Positions 49,439 through 57,343 of a DNA stretch of 64,000 bases are shown in pieces. The stretch comes from Streptomyces liliifuscus (GTDB lineage: Bacteria; Actinomycetota; Actinomycetes; Streptomycetales; Streptomycetaceae), in NCBI RefSeq assembly GCF_016598615.1, contig NZ_CP066831.1, forward strand, positions 4,960,001 to 5,024,000. Reading direction: 5' to 3'. The number at the start of each line of letters is the position of its first letter. Position 1 is the first letter of the stretch. The notes below the pieces were generated by a model, which was not told the DNA's origin, did not search any database, and saw only the letters and a program-made list of their open reading frames with translations. The position numbers were made by a program, and so were the translations under genes.

Positions 49439-50134
49439 ATGAGGGTCGTGTTCGTGCACGGGGCGTGCGTGCGGGACGGGTCGTGGTGGTGGCACCGCAC
49501 CGCCGAGCTGCTGCGGGAGCAGGGCGTGCCGAGCGTGGCCCCGGCACTGCCGAGCTGCGGCGAGACGGGCCCGCCCGGCGGCGCCGACGGTCCGGGCCTG
49601 CCCGAGGACGTTGCGGCGGTCCGCCGGGTGCTGCGGGCCGACGACGAGCCGACCGTCGTGGTCGCCCACAGCTACGGCGGCATCGTCACCGCGGAGGCCG
49701 CCGCGGGAATCGATTCGGTACGCCATCTGCTGCTGGTCTCCAGCTACCTGCCCGAGGTCGGGCAGAGCCTGTCGGATTTCGGGGACGGCAGCCCAGCCCC
49801 GTTCCTCGACATCGACCCCGGGGCCGGCACGTTCGGGGTCCGCCCCGAGCTGCTCGCGGACACGTTCCTCCAGGACTGCGACCCCGAGATCCGGACGCAG
49901 GCGGCGGACCACCTCGCCCGGCAGAGCGTGCAGGTGACCGGGCAGCCGGTCGGAGCGGCCGCCTGGCAGCACCTGCCCTCGACGTACCTCGTCTGCACTC
50001 AGGACCGGGGCACCCCGCCACGCCTGCAACACGAGTTCGCCCGCCGGGCCTCCAACGTCGTCGAACTCGAAACCGGCCACCACCCGTTCCTGTCCCGGCC
50101 CGCGGCGGTCCGGGACTTGCTGCTGAGCCTGTGA
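49439..50134 (+). CDS. Alpha/beta hydrolase
   Basis: A 231-residue hydrolase from ATG at 49439, with GGAGG five bases upstream. The N-terminal VVFVHGACVRDGSWWW provides the oxyanion loop. The nucleophile elbow is VVVAHSYGG (Ser in the S-Y-G-G turn) and the final His lies in ETGHHPFLSRP. It belongs to the small esterase group related to plant methylesterases. The natural ester is unknown; control by the divergent TetR is likely. Confidence 0.86.
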   Translation: MRVVFVHGACVRDGSWWWHRTAELLREQGVPSVAPALPSCGETGPPGGADGPGLPEDVAAVRRVLRADDEPTVVVAHSYGGIVTAEAAAGIDSVRHLLLVSSYLPEVGQSLSDFGDGSPAPFLDIDPGAGTFGVRPELLADTFLQDCDPEIRTQAADHLARQSVQVTGQPVGAAAWQHLPSTYLVCTQDRGTPPRLQHEFARRASNVVELETGHHPFLSRPAAVRDLLLSL

Positions 50135-50213
50135 CGGGCTTCGGATCCTCGACGCCACCGTCACCGTCGTCCATGTGCTGAAGGTCGGCCGCAGCGCGTG
50201 ACCGACCCGCGCA

Positions 50214-50259
50214 ACGCCGAGGGCGGCGCCCCGTGAGAAGGGGGCGCCGCCCTCGGCGT
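50214..50259. terminator. Strong bidirectional terminator
   Basis: A perfect 19-bp stem (ACGCCGAGGGCGGCGCCCC and its complement) with an 8-base loop lies between the convergent hydrolase and old-yellow-enzyme genes. Confidence 0.9.
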
Positions 50260-50279
50260 ACAGCAGCGAGCAGTGGTGG

Positions 50280-51404
50280 TCAGCTCAGGGAGCCCAGTGC
50301 CGCCGCGTCGTATGCCCCCAGTTCGTCGAAGCGGCCGTCGAGGATCTTCGCGGCCCACTGCGGGTCCTGGAGGAGGGCGCGGCCGACGGCGACCATGTCG
50401 AACTCGTCGCTCTCCAGGCGGTCCAGCAGGTCGTCGATGCCCCTGGCCGGGGCGCCCTCGCCCTGGAAGCCCTTGAGGAAGTCGCCGTCGAGGCCGACCG
50501 AGCCGACGGTGATGACCGGCTTGCCCGTCAGCTTCTTCGTCCAGCCGGCCAGGTTCAGGTCCGAGCCGTCGAACTCCGGGAGCCAGTAGCGGCGGGTGGA
50601 GGCGTGGAAGGCGTCCACACCGGCCGCGGCGAGCGGGGCCAGCAGCGCCTCCAGCTCCTCCGGCGTCTCGGCGAGACGTGCTTCGTAGGCCTGCTGCTTC
50701 CACTGCGAGAAGCGGAAGACGATCGGGAAGGTGGGCGAGACGGCGGCGCGCACCGCGGCCACGATCTCCGCGGCGAACTGCGTCCGGGCGACGAGGTCAC
50801 CGCCATACGCGTCCGTGCGGCGGTTCGTGCCCGACCACAGGAACTGGTCGATCAGATAGCCGTGCGCGCCGTGCAGTTCGACTCCGTCGAAGCCGATGCG
50901 CTCGGCCGCGGCAGCGGCCTCGGCGAAGGCCTGGATGACGTCGTCCAGGTCCTGCTGGGTCATGGCCCTGCCGGTGACCTCGGCGCCCTCCGTGTGGATA
51001 CCGGACGGACTGACGGACGGGGCGTCCGTGAACGGCGGCTCGCCTGCCCTGCGCACACTCCCGATGTGCCACAGCTGCGGCACGATCTTCCCGCCCGCCG
51101 CGTGCACGGCCTCGGCGACCTTCGCCCACCCGGCCAGCTGCTCCTCACCGTGGAAGCGCGGGATGCTGTCGCTCTGCCCCGCCGACTCGTGGCCCACGTA
51201 CGTGCCCTCGGTGACGATCAGGCCGACCCCGGCGGCGGCACGGCGTGCGTAGTACGACGCCACGTCCTCCCCCGGAACACCGCCCGGCGAGAACTGCCGG
51301 GTCATCGGCGCCATCGCGATCCGGTTCGGAACGGTCAGGCCGTTGATGGAGACGGGCCGGGAAAGGATCTCGGCCGCGCGGGAGGCGGAGGTGGCGACAG
51401 TCAC
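50280..51404 (-). CDS. Old yellow enzyme family alkene reductase
   Basis: A 374-residue FMN TIM-barrel. It shows NRIAMAPMTRQFSPGG at the N-terminus, QLWHIGSVRRAGEPPF, GFDGVELHGAHGYLIDQFLW with NRRTDAYGG, and the C-terminal VAVGRALLQDPQW. Such enzymes reduce activated double bonds, nitro esters or nitroaromatics with NADPH. With azoR and the nitroreductase nearby it adds to a local group of flavin reductases. A large hairpin is upstream of its start. Confidence 0.92.
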   Translation of the reverse strand: MTVATSASRAAEILSRPVSINGLTVPNRIAMAPMTRQFSPGGVPGEDVASYYARRAAAGVGLIVTEGTYVGHESAGQSDSIPRFHGEEQLAGWAKVAEAVHAAGGKIVPQLWHIGSVRRAGEPPFTDAPSVSPSGIHTEGAEVTGRAMTQQDLDDVIQAFAEAAAAAERIGFDGVELHGAHGYLIDQFLWSGTNRRTDAYGGDLVARTQFAAEIVAAVRAAVSPTFPIVFRFSQWKQQAYEARLAETPEELEALLAPLAAAGVDAFHASTRRYWLPEFDGSDLNLAGWTKKLTGKPVITVGSVGLDGDFLKGFQGEGAPARGIDDLLDRLESDEFDMVAVGRALLQDPQWAAKILDGRFDELGAYDAAALGSLS

Positions 51405-51440
51405 GTAGGGGCTCCTCGTGGGGTGGAGTGATCGAGCGGT

Positions 51441-51463
51441 CGGTCAGTCGGTCAGTCGGTCAG
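51441..51463. repeat. 8-bp tandem repeat
   Basis: CGGTCAGT occurs nearly three times in a row, 37 bases upstream of the old yellow enzyme start. It may be a slippage product or a set of short binding sites. Confidence 0.7.
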
Positions 51464-51465
51464 CG

Positions 51466-51517
51466 GATCCATGCGTACATACGCGCATTCCCGTTGGTAT
51501 GTGCACACGCATGGATC
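51466..51517. promoter_or_regulatory. Long interrupted hairpin in divergent promoter region
   Basis: GATCCATGCGTACATAC is mirrored by GTATGT-GCAC-ACGCATGGATC, giving an 11-bp outer and 6-bp inner stem with a 4-base bulge and a 14-base loop. It lies between the old yellow enzyme and the phospholipase-D-like gene. It could be a large operator, a 5' leader structure or a remnant of inverted terminal repeats. Confidence 0.6.
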
Positions 51518-51682
51518 ACTCCTCGCATCAACCACCCCGGTGACCAGGACATTCCTCCACCCCGCCGCCGACCCCCCGTGATCCCGGCCACACCCCCGCG
51601 CCCCGATCAAGGCCGACCTGCTGCGCGCGAGTGATCTATAAAGTGTGGTGGCCATCAACACCATTCGAACGCAAGGGAACAG

Positions 51683-54175
51683 ATGGGTAGACAGATACGG
51701 TGGGCGGCCGCTCTCGCCGTCCCCCTCGCCCTCGGAGCCACACTGCTCGCTCCGACGACCACCGCACAGGCGGAGACGGTCGTCTCCGGGAACTACACCT
51801 CGGTCTTCAACTACCCGAGGCCCACGAGCGCCTACGACTACTCGATCAGCACCGGCGCCGGTGAACTGATCGACCTCGCGGCGCCGGACTCGACCCTCTA
51901 CATGGGGATGTACTGGTTCAGCAGCGCGGCCCTGCGGGAGAAGCTCGCCGCCGCGCAGACGCGGGGTGTGACCCTGCGCATCGTCGCGGAGGGCGTGAAC
52001 TCCGGCGACCTGAGCCAGCTGCCGCTGACGGGCGACTCGACCCTCACCCGGTGCAGCAACGGCTGTCTCGGCAACGGCTCGGGCGACACACGCGCGATCA
52101 ACCACGACAAGTACATGGTGCTCGACGCGCTCACCGACGGCCGCAAGAACGTCGTCTGGCAGAGCTCGCAGAACCTCGCGGGCGGCCAGGACGGCGAGAT
52201 CAACAACGCGGTCGTCGTGGCGAACAACGCGGCCCTCGCCACCCGGTACCGCAACCACTTCAACGACCAGGTCGAGCACGCAGGCGACAGCCTGCACACG
52301 ACGTACGACCACACCACGGGCGACCCGAACTCCCCGGTCGAGGCGTACTTCTCCCCGCGCGACACGGCCTCGGACGCCACTCACTACGGCAACGCCGACA
52401 TCCTCGCCTCGTTCATCGACCAGGTCGACTGCACGCACGACGGCAAGATCAGGATCGCGGCGGCCGAGCTCGACCAGCGCTCCACCCGCCCCGCCGTCTA
52501 CGAGGCCCTGGAGACCAAGCGGATCGAAGGCTGCGCCATCGAGGCGAACGTCCGCGACCTCAGCGACGGCGGCGGCAACAACGGCGTCAACGAACTCGCC
52601 GGCCTCGACATCCCGGCCTACGGCAACCGCCCCGGCGGCTGCCGCTACAAGGCCACGGCGACCTCGTCCTGCAACCGCGGCACCGTGCACTCCAAGTACC
52701 TGCTGACGGAGTGGAAGAAGGACGACGGCACCCAGGTCCAGCACGTGTACACGGGCTCCCACAACTGGACCGCGGGCTCGCTGAAGACCAACGACGAGAC
52801 GATCCTGCGCATCGACGACGCGGGCACCTACCAGGCGTTCGTCGCCAACTTCAACAAGGCCCGCGCCCTCGTGGTCGACATCGACGCCACGAAGTACGGC
52901 TCGACGTCCCAGCACTACTCCCGCGTCAACGTGGAAACCAAGGGCGACCAGCACTACAGCGCCGTCGCCTCCGGCGGCACCTCCGCCGTCTACACGGCGG
53001 TCGTGTACGAGCAGGGCGACCGGCACGACCCCTCGGACACCGAGCTGGGCACCGACGTGTACATCCGCATGTACAAGGACGGCGTGGCCCTGTGGGACGA
53101 GAAGCTGCTGAGCAACAGCGGGACCGGCACCACCTGGTCGCACCAGAAGCCCGACGTCGGCGTGGACGACCAGGGCAACGCGATCGTCGTCTGGGCCAAG
53201 GACGACGACGGCAACAAGTACGCCGACATCGCCGTACGCCGGATCACCCCGGCCGGCACGGTCACCACCCTGCCGCGCCCGCACGCCTCCGGTGACGGTG
53301 ACCAGCTGCGGCCGACGGTCGCCGTGGCCGGTGACGGCTCCTACGGCGTCGCCTGGGAGTCCACGGCCGACGGCTCGACCCTCAACCAGGTGTACGCGAG
53401 CAGCTGGTCGCCGACCGGCGCCGCGCGCTACCAGGACGTCCAGGTCAGCACGATCAACTCCGGTGCTGCCGGGTCCAACCGCCGGCCCGACGCGGCGATC
53501 GACGACGCCGGGAACATGGTGGTCGCCTGGGAGGAGGACGCGGACGGCAACGGCGGCCTCAACATCGGGGTGGCGAAGCTGACCACCTCGGGCGGCTTCG
53601 CCGTGGCCCGCAAGGTGGCCAACTCGCTCACGGACGGGCAGCAGACCAGGCCCGCGGTGGCGTCGGCCGGTGACGGCCGGTTCGTCGTGGCGTGGACGGA
53701 CGAGTACACCACCGGCACCGGCACCCTGGTCCGGGACCAGCGGATCCAGCACCGCGTCTTCTCGGCGGCCGGCGCCGCCGCGGCGGCCGACCGGCGGACC
53801 ACCGAGGACGCCACCGTGGACGGCCCCTTCGTCGACGGCAAGCGGCCGATCTCCGACCAGGCCGACGCCGATGTGGCGGTCGCCGACGACGGCAGCTTCG
53901 TCGTGGCGTGGAAGGAGGCCTTCGACGCGTTCGTCGGCAACCCCGCGACCCTGCACGCCGGCCAGGACGACGTCTGGGCCCGCGGCTTCAACGCGGACGG
54001 GACCGCGACCGACCGGCTCGTTCCCACCCGGATGAACGTGGTGACCGGCGGGGGCCAGGGCGGCCCGGCCGTGGCCCTGGCCGCGAACGGCCGTCTGGCG
54101 CTGACGTACTCGGACGACTACGACGGCAACGGCCACAACGAGATGCGCCTGCGGGACGCGTTCAAGAACGCCTGA
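51683..54175 (+). CDS. Secreted phospholipase-D-like protein with C-terminal repeat region
   Basis: An 830-residue exported protein. The signal peptide ends near APTTTAQA (residue about 30). The phospholipase D half has one canonical motif, HDKYMVLD at 141-148, and a second as HSKYLLTE at 336-343 with Glu in the Asp position, plus GSHNWTAGSL. The C-terminal half (about 400-830) is made of repeats with VAVAGDGSYGVAWES-, VAIDDAGNMVVAWEE- and VASAGDGRFVVAWTD-like blades, probably a propeller or beta-sandwich array. It may cleave phosphodiesters outside the cell; the lipid or nucleic acid substrate is open. Confidence 0.85.
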   Translation: MGRQIRWAAALAVPLALGATLLAPTTTAQAETVVSGNYTSVFNYPRPTSAYDYSISTGAGELIDLAAPDSTLYMGMYWFSSAALREKLAAAQTRGVTLRIVAEGVNSGDLSQLPLTGDSTLTRCSNGCLGNGSGDTRAINHDKYMVLDALTDGRKNVVWQSSQNLAGGQDGEINNAVVVANNAALATRYRNHFNDQVEHAGDSLHTTYDHTTGDPNSPVEAYFSPRDTASDATHYGNADILASFIDQVDCTHDGKIRIAAAELDQRSTRPAVYEALETKRIEGCAIEANVRDLSDGGGNNGVNELAGLDIPAYGNRPGGCRYKATATSSCNRGTVHSKYLLTEWKKDDGTQVQHVYTGSHNWTAGSLKTNDETILRIDDAGTYQAFVANFNKARALVVDIDATKYGSTSQHYSRVNVETKGDQHYSAVASGGTSAVYTAVVYEQGDRHDPSDTELGTDVYIRMYKDGVALWDEKLLSNSGTGTTWSHQKPDVGVDDQGNAIVVWAKDDDGNKYADIAVRRITPAGTVTTLPRPHASGDGDQLRPTVAVAGDGSYGVAWESTADGSTLNQVYASSWSPTGAARYQDVQVSTINSGAAGSNRRPDAAIDDAGNMVVAWEEDADGNGGLNIGVAKLTTSGGFAVARKVANSLTDGQQTRPAVASAGDGRFVVAWTDEYTTGTGTLVRDQRIQHRVFSAAGAAAAADRRTTEDATVDGPFVDGKRPISDQADADVAVADDGSFVVAWKEAFDAFVGNPATLHAGQDDVWARGFNADGTATDRLVPTRMNVVTGGGQGGPAVALAANGRLALTYSDDYDGNGHNEMRLRDAFKNA

Positions 54176-54212
54176 TCAAGGCACCGCCGACGGAAACGCC
54201 GGCGAAAACGCC

Positions 54213-54248
54213 CGAGGGCGGCACCCCTGGAATGGGGTGCCGCCCTCG
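54213..54248 (+). terminator. Terminator after the phospholipase-D-like gene
   Basis: A perfect 15-bp stem (CGAGGGCGGCACCCC with its complement) and a TGGAAT loop lie 37 bases after the stop. The convergent groEL gene ends 72 bases further on, so it may serve both. Confidence 0.9.
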
Positions 54249-54320
54249 TTCGCGTAATGCGAAGTACTGCGTAATGCGAACTGCGATGAACTACCGAGCC
54301 TTGGCTGCTTGCGCAGGGGC

Positions 54321-55943
54321 TCAGAAGTCCATGTCACCGCCCGGCATGCCGCCGCCGGCGGGCGCGGACGCCTTCTCCGGCTTGTCGGCGATGACGGCCT
54401 CGGTGGTGAGGAACAGCGCGGCGATGGACGCGGCGTTCTGCAGAGCGGAGCGCGTGACCTTCGCCGGGTCGATGATGCCTTCGGCGATCATGTCGACGTA
54501 CTCACCGGTCGCGGCGTTCAGGCCGTGGCCGACGGGCAGGTTGCGCACCTTCTCGACGATGACACCGCCCTCAAGGCCGCCGTTGACGGCGATCTGCTTG
54601 AGCGGGGCCTCCAGGGCGAGCTTCACGGCGTTGGCGCCGGTCGCCTCGTCACCCTCCAGGTCCAGCTTCTCGAAGACCGAGGAAGCCTGGAGCAGAGCCA
54701 CGCCACCACCGGCGACGATGCCCTCCTCGACGGCCGCCTTCGCGTTGCGAACAGCGTCCTCGATGCGGTGCTTGCGCTCCTTGAGCTCGACCTCGGTGGC
54801 GGCACCGGCCTTGATGACGGCCACGCCGCCGGCCAGCTTCGCCAGGCGCTCCTGGAGCTTCTCGCGGTCGTAGTCCGAGTCGGAGTTCTCGATCTCGGCA
54901 CGGATCTGGTTGACGCGACCGGCAACCTGGTCCGCCGAACCCGAGCCGTCGACGATCGTCGTCTCGTCCTTGGTGATGACGATCTTGCGAGCGCGACCGA
55001 GCAGCTCCAGGCCCGTGTTCTCGAGCTTGAGGCCGACCTCCTCGGAGATGACCTCGCCGCCCGTGAGGATGGCGATGTCGTTCAGCATCGCCTTGCGGCG
55101 GTCACCGAAGCCCGGAGCCTTGACGGCGACGGACTTGAAGGTGCCACGGATCTTGTTGACGACCAGGGTCGACAGGGCCTCGCCCTCGACGTCCTCGGCG
55201 ATGATCAGCAGCGGCTTGCCCGACTGCATGACCTTCTCCAGGAGCGGGAGCAGGTCCTTGACGTTGGCGATCTTCGAGTTGGCGATCAGGATGTAGGGGT
55301 CGTCGAGGACGGCCTCCATACGCTCCATGTCGGTGGCGAAGTACGCCGAGATGTAGCCCTTGTCGAAGCGCATACCCTCGGTGAGCTCGAGCTCCAGACC
55401 GAAGGTCTGGGACTCCTCGACCGTGATGACGCCTTCCTTGCCGACCTTGTCCATCGCCTCGGCGATGAGCTCGCCGATCTGGGTGTCGGCGGCGGAGATG
55501 GAGGCCGTCGAAGCGATCTGCTCCTTGGTCTCGACATCCTTGGCCTGCTCAAGGAGGGCACCGGAGACGGCCTCGACGGCCTTCTCGATACCGCGCTTGA
55601 GAGCCATCGGGTTGGCGCCGGCCGCCACGTTGCGCAGGCCCTCGCGGACGAGTGCCTGGGCGAGGACGGTCGCGGTGGTCGTACCGTCACCGGCGACGTC
55701 GTCCGTCTTCTTGGCGACTTCCTTGACCAGCTCAGCGCCGATCTTCTCGTACGGGTCCTCGAGCTCGATCTCCTTGGCGATGGACACACCATCGTTGGTG
55801 ATCGTGGGGGCGCCCCACTTCTTCTCGAGGACGACGTTGCGACCCTTGGGACCAAGGGTGACCTTGACGGCGTCGGCGAGCTGGTTCATCCCGCGCTCGA
55901 GACCGCGCCGTGCCTCCTCGTCGAACGCGATGATCTTGGCCAT
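54321..55943 (-). CDS. groEL: Chaperonin GroEL (groEL2 type)
   Basis: A 540-residue chaperonin from ATG at 55943. It starts MAKIIAFDEEARRGLERGMN and shows the ATP-site segments VTLGPKGRNVVLEKKWGAPT and DVAGDGTTTATVLAQALVRE. The end is GGGMPGGDMDF. No groES gene is adjacent, so this is the lone groEL2-type copy of actinomycetes, with a second groESL operon expected elsewhere. Two CIRCE elements upstream show HrcA control. Confidence 0.97.
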   Translation of the reverse strand: MAKIIAFDEEARRGLERGMNQLADAVKVTLGPKGRNVVLEKKWGAPTITNDGVSIAKEIELEDPYEKIGAELVKEVAKKTDDVAGDGTTTATVLAQALVREGLRNVAAGANPMALKRGIEKAVEAVSGALLEQAKDVETKEQIASTASISAADTQIGELIAEAMDKVGKEGVITVEESQTFGLELELTEGMRFDKGYISAYFATDMERMEAVLDDPYILIANSKIANVKDLLPLLEKVMQSGKPLLIIAEDVEGEALSTLVVNKIRGTFKSVAVKAPGFGDRRKAMLNDIAILTGGEVISEEVGLKLENTGLELLGRARKIVITKDETTIVDGSGSADQVAGRVNQIRAEIENSDSDYDREKLQERLAKLAGGVAVIKAGAATEVELKERKHRIEDAVRNAKAAVEEGIVAGGGVALLQASSVFEKLDLEGDEATGANAVKLALEAPLKQIAVNGGLEGGVIVEKVRNLPVGHGLNAATGEYVDMIAEGIIDPAKVTRSALQNAASIAALFLTTEAVIADKPEKASAPAGGGMPGGDMDF

Positions 55944-56068
55944 GTGAAGTGGTCCTCCCGGACTGGGGTGGAATCTCCAGGACCGCGCCCGCGCCCGCGA
56001 CGGACGGCCTGCCGACCTCGTGGTTCCTTGCCCCACCCGGCCAGCGGGCCTCACCGACCCGGTCCTCG

Positions 56069-56095
56069 TTATCACTCTCACCTTCAGAGTGCTAA
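56069..56095 (-). promoter_or_regulatory. CIRCE element 1 (HrcA operator)
   Basis: On the minus strand it reads TTAGCACTC-N9-GAGTGATAA, one base away from the consensus TTAGCACTC-N9-GAGTGCTAA. It is 126 bases upstream of groEL. Confidence 0.93.
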
Positions 56096-56104
56096 CGCCA
56101 ATGA

Positions 56105-56131
56105 TTAGCACTCGACCCATGCGAGTGCAAG
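56105..56131. promoter_or_regulatory. CIRCE element 2 (HrcA operator)
   Basis: TTAGCACTC-N9-GAGTGCAAG lies 9 bases beyond element 1, with a perfect left arm and two mismatches at the outer end of the right arm. Tandem CIRCE sites are seen upstream of some actinobacterial groEL genes. Confidence 0.85.
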
Positions 56132-56280
56132 CGGCTCAGGATGATCCGCAGGTGGGAGCAGGTGGGGCGAGAGTGGAAAGAGGGGGCATGGACGGCGCGC
56201 GGGCGTGCCGAAGGGCCCGCACCCCGTGGGGTACGAGCCCTTCGGAAGAAGAACGTCGCTGCAGTAAGTCGGCGCGTGCT

Positions 56281-56487
56281 TCAGCCGGTCGCCAGTCGGA
56301 CCATGTCCGCCTGCGGCCCCTTCTGGCCTTGCGAGATCTCAAAATCGACCCGCTGACCCTCTTCCAGGGTGCGGTAGCCGTCCATCTGAATCGCGCTGTA
56401 GTGGACGAAAACATCCGCACCACCGTCGACCGCGATGAAGCCGTACCCCTTCTCCGCGTTGAACCATTTGACGGTGCCCTGAGCCAT
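56281..56487 (-). CDS. Cold-shock protein of the CspA family
   Basis: A 68-residue protein from ATG at 56487, with AGGGGAG upstream. It has RNP1 GTVKWFNAEKGYGFI and RNP2 DVFVHYSAI and binds single-stranded RNA and DNA. Its length is standard, unlike the extended cold-shock protein at 20483. Upstream (56553-56569) a palindrome CCCCCAAC-G-GTTGGGGG falls in the likely 5' leader or promoter. Confidence 0.95.
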   Translation of the reverse strand: MAQGTVKWFNAEKGYGFIAVDGGADVFVHYSAIQMDGYRTLEEGQRVDFEISQGQKGPQADMVRLATG

Positions 56488-56942
56488 GCCTAACTCCCCT
56501 ATTACTGGCCCTTGCACAGACCCGCACTTCGCGGATCCGGGTCAGACCTCACCCCCCAACGGTTGGGGGTGTGCGCCGGAACGCGTCGACCGCGGCTGAA
56601 TGTATCCGTCCAACTGCCGTCTGCAACAGGTCAATCCGACGAGAATTCCGGGCACGACCGATCGGGAATATGTGAAGAATTCACGAAGATTCAGGGCAAG
56701 TCGGGCCCCATGAATGCCATAAAAGGCTCAAAAAGGCGGGGCACTTTGGCTACTTCTTGTCGGGCTTCGGGCGGGATCTCAATGCGCCCGGCGTGCAGAT
56801 CGAAGCAGGTTCCCCAACTGTACCGCGCTCAACCATACAGAATTGCCCCTTCCGCTTCTCTCACGGAGGGGGCAATTCGATGAACTCTCGGTGACGGCCG
56901 TTACCGAAGGTAATGATCAGCCCTCGGGGCGCCGCCCGGCGG
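56488..56942. other. 455-base gene-free region upstream of the cold-shock gene
   Basis: This region is noticeably less GC-rich than average, especially 56640-56740. It should contain the cold-shock promoter and a long leader, including the CCCCCAAC palindrome at 56553-56569. A terminator for the cysO side is at 56840-56878. An open frame at 56512-56883 has no ribosome binding site or recognisable content. Confidence 0.6.
56840..56878 (-). terminator. Terminator downstream of cysO
   Basis: GAATTGCCCC pairs with GGGGCAATTC as a perfect 10-bp outer stem, with TCCG/CGGA able to extend it inside. It is about 65 bases past the cysO stop on that strand. Confidence 0.85.
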
Positions 56943-57218
56943 TCAGCCGCCGGCGACCGCGGGAATGATCGAGACCCCGGCCCCGTCCGGCGTCGCCGTC
57001 TCAAGACCCTGCTCGAAGCGGACGTCGTCGTCGTTCACGTACACGTTGACGAACCGGCGCAGCTGCCCCTGGTCGTCCAGGACCCGGGCGGCGATCCCGG
57101 CGTGGTTCTTCTCCAGATCGGCGATGACCGCACCGAGAGTCGCCCCCTCGGCGGCAACCTCGGCCTGACCGCCCGTGTAGGTACGCAGGATGGTGGGGAT
57201 ACGAACGTTGACGCTCAT
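56943..57218 (-). CDS. cysO: CysO-like sulfur carrier protein (ThiS/MoaD family)
   Basis: A 91-residue ubiquitin-fold protein from ATG at 57218, with GGAGG nine bases upstream. It reads MSVNVRIPTILRTYTGGQ, then RFVNVYVNDDDVRF, and ends in SIIPAVAGG. It closely resembles mycobacterial CysO, whose C-terminal GlyGly is converted to a thiocarboxylate that gives sulfur for cysteine synthesis with CysM and Mec. Here the gene follows thrC instead of sitting with cysM. A molybdopterin role (MoaD) is the less likely alternative. Confidence 0.88.
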   Translation of the reverse strand: MSVNVRIPTILRTYTGGQAEVAAEGATLGAVIADLEKNHAGIAARVLDDQGQLRRFVNVYVNDDDVRFEQGLETATPDGAGVSIIPAVAGG

Positions 57219-57250
57219 GGGGTTGGACCTCCGTCGGAGTGGGTGGCCCC

Positions 57251-57330
57251 TCCAGGGGCGCGGGGAACTGCGCAGTCTTTTGCTTTCAGGGGCGCGGGGA
57301 ACTGCGCGACCAGCCCCCACGGCCCGCAGC
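57251..57330 (+). repeat. Two GCR copies between thrC and cysO
   Basis: Forward copies at about 57255 and 57291 are joined by TCTTTTGCTTTCA. They occupy almost the whole gap between the two genes. Confidence 0.85.
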
Positions 57331-57343
57331 GAAGGAACAACGA

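Noticed and set aside
56512..56883. A 123-codon frame upstream of the cold-shock gene
   Set aside because: It has no Shine-Dalgarno sequence or motif, and crosses the cysO terminator. The region is better explained as promoter and leader.
56943..57218. MoaD for molybdopterin synthesis
   Set aside because: The sequence is much closer to CysO (RFVNVYVNDDDVRF and the PAVAGG end), and no molybdopterin genes are nearby.
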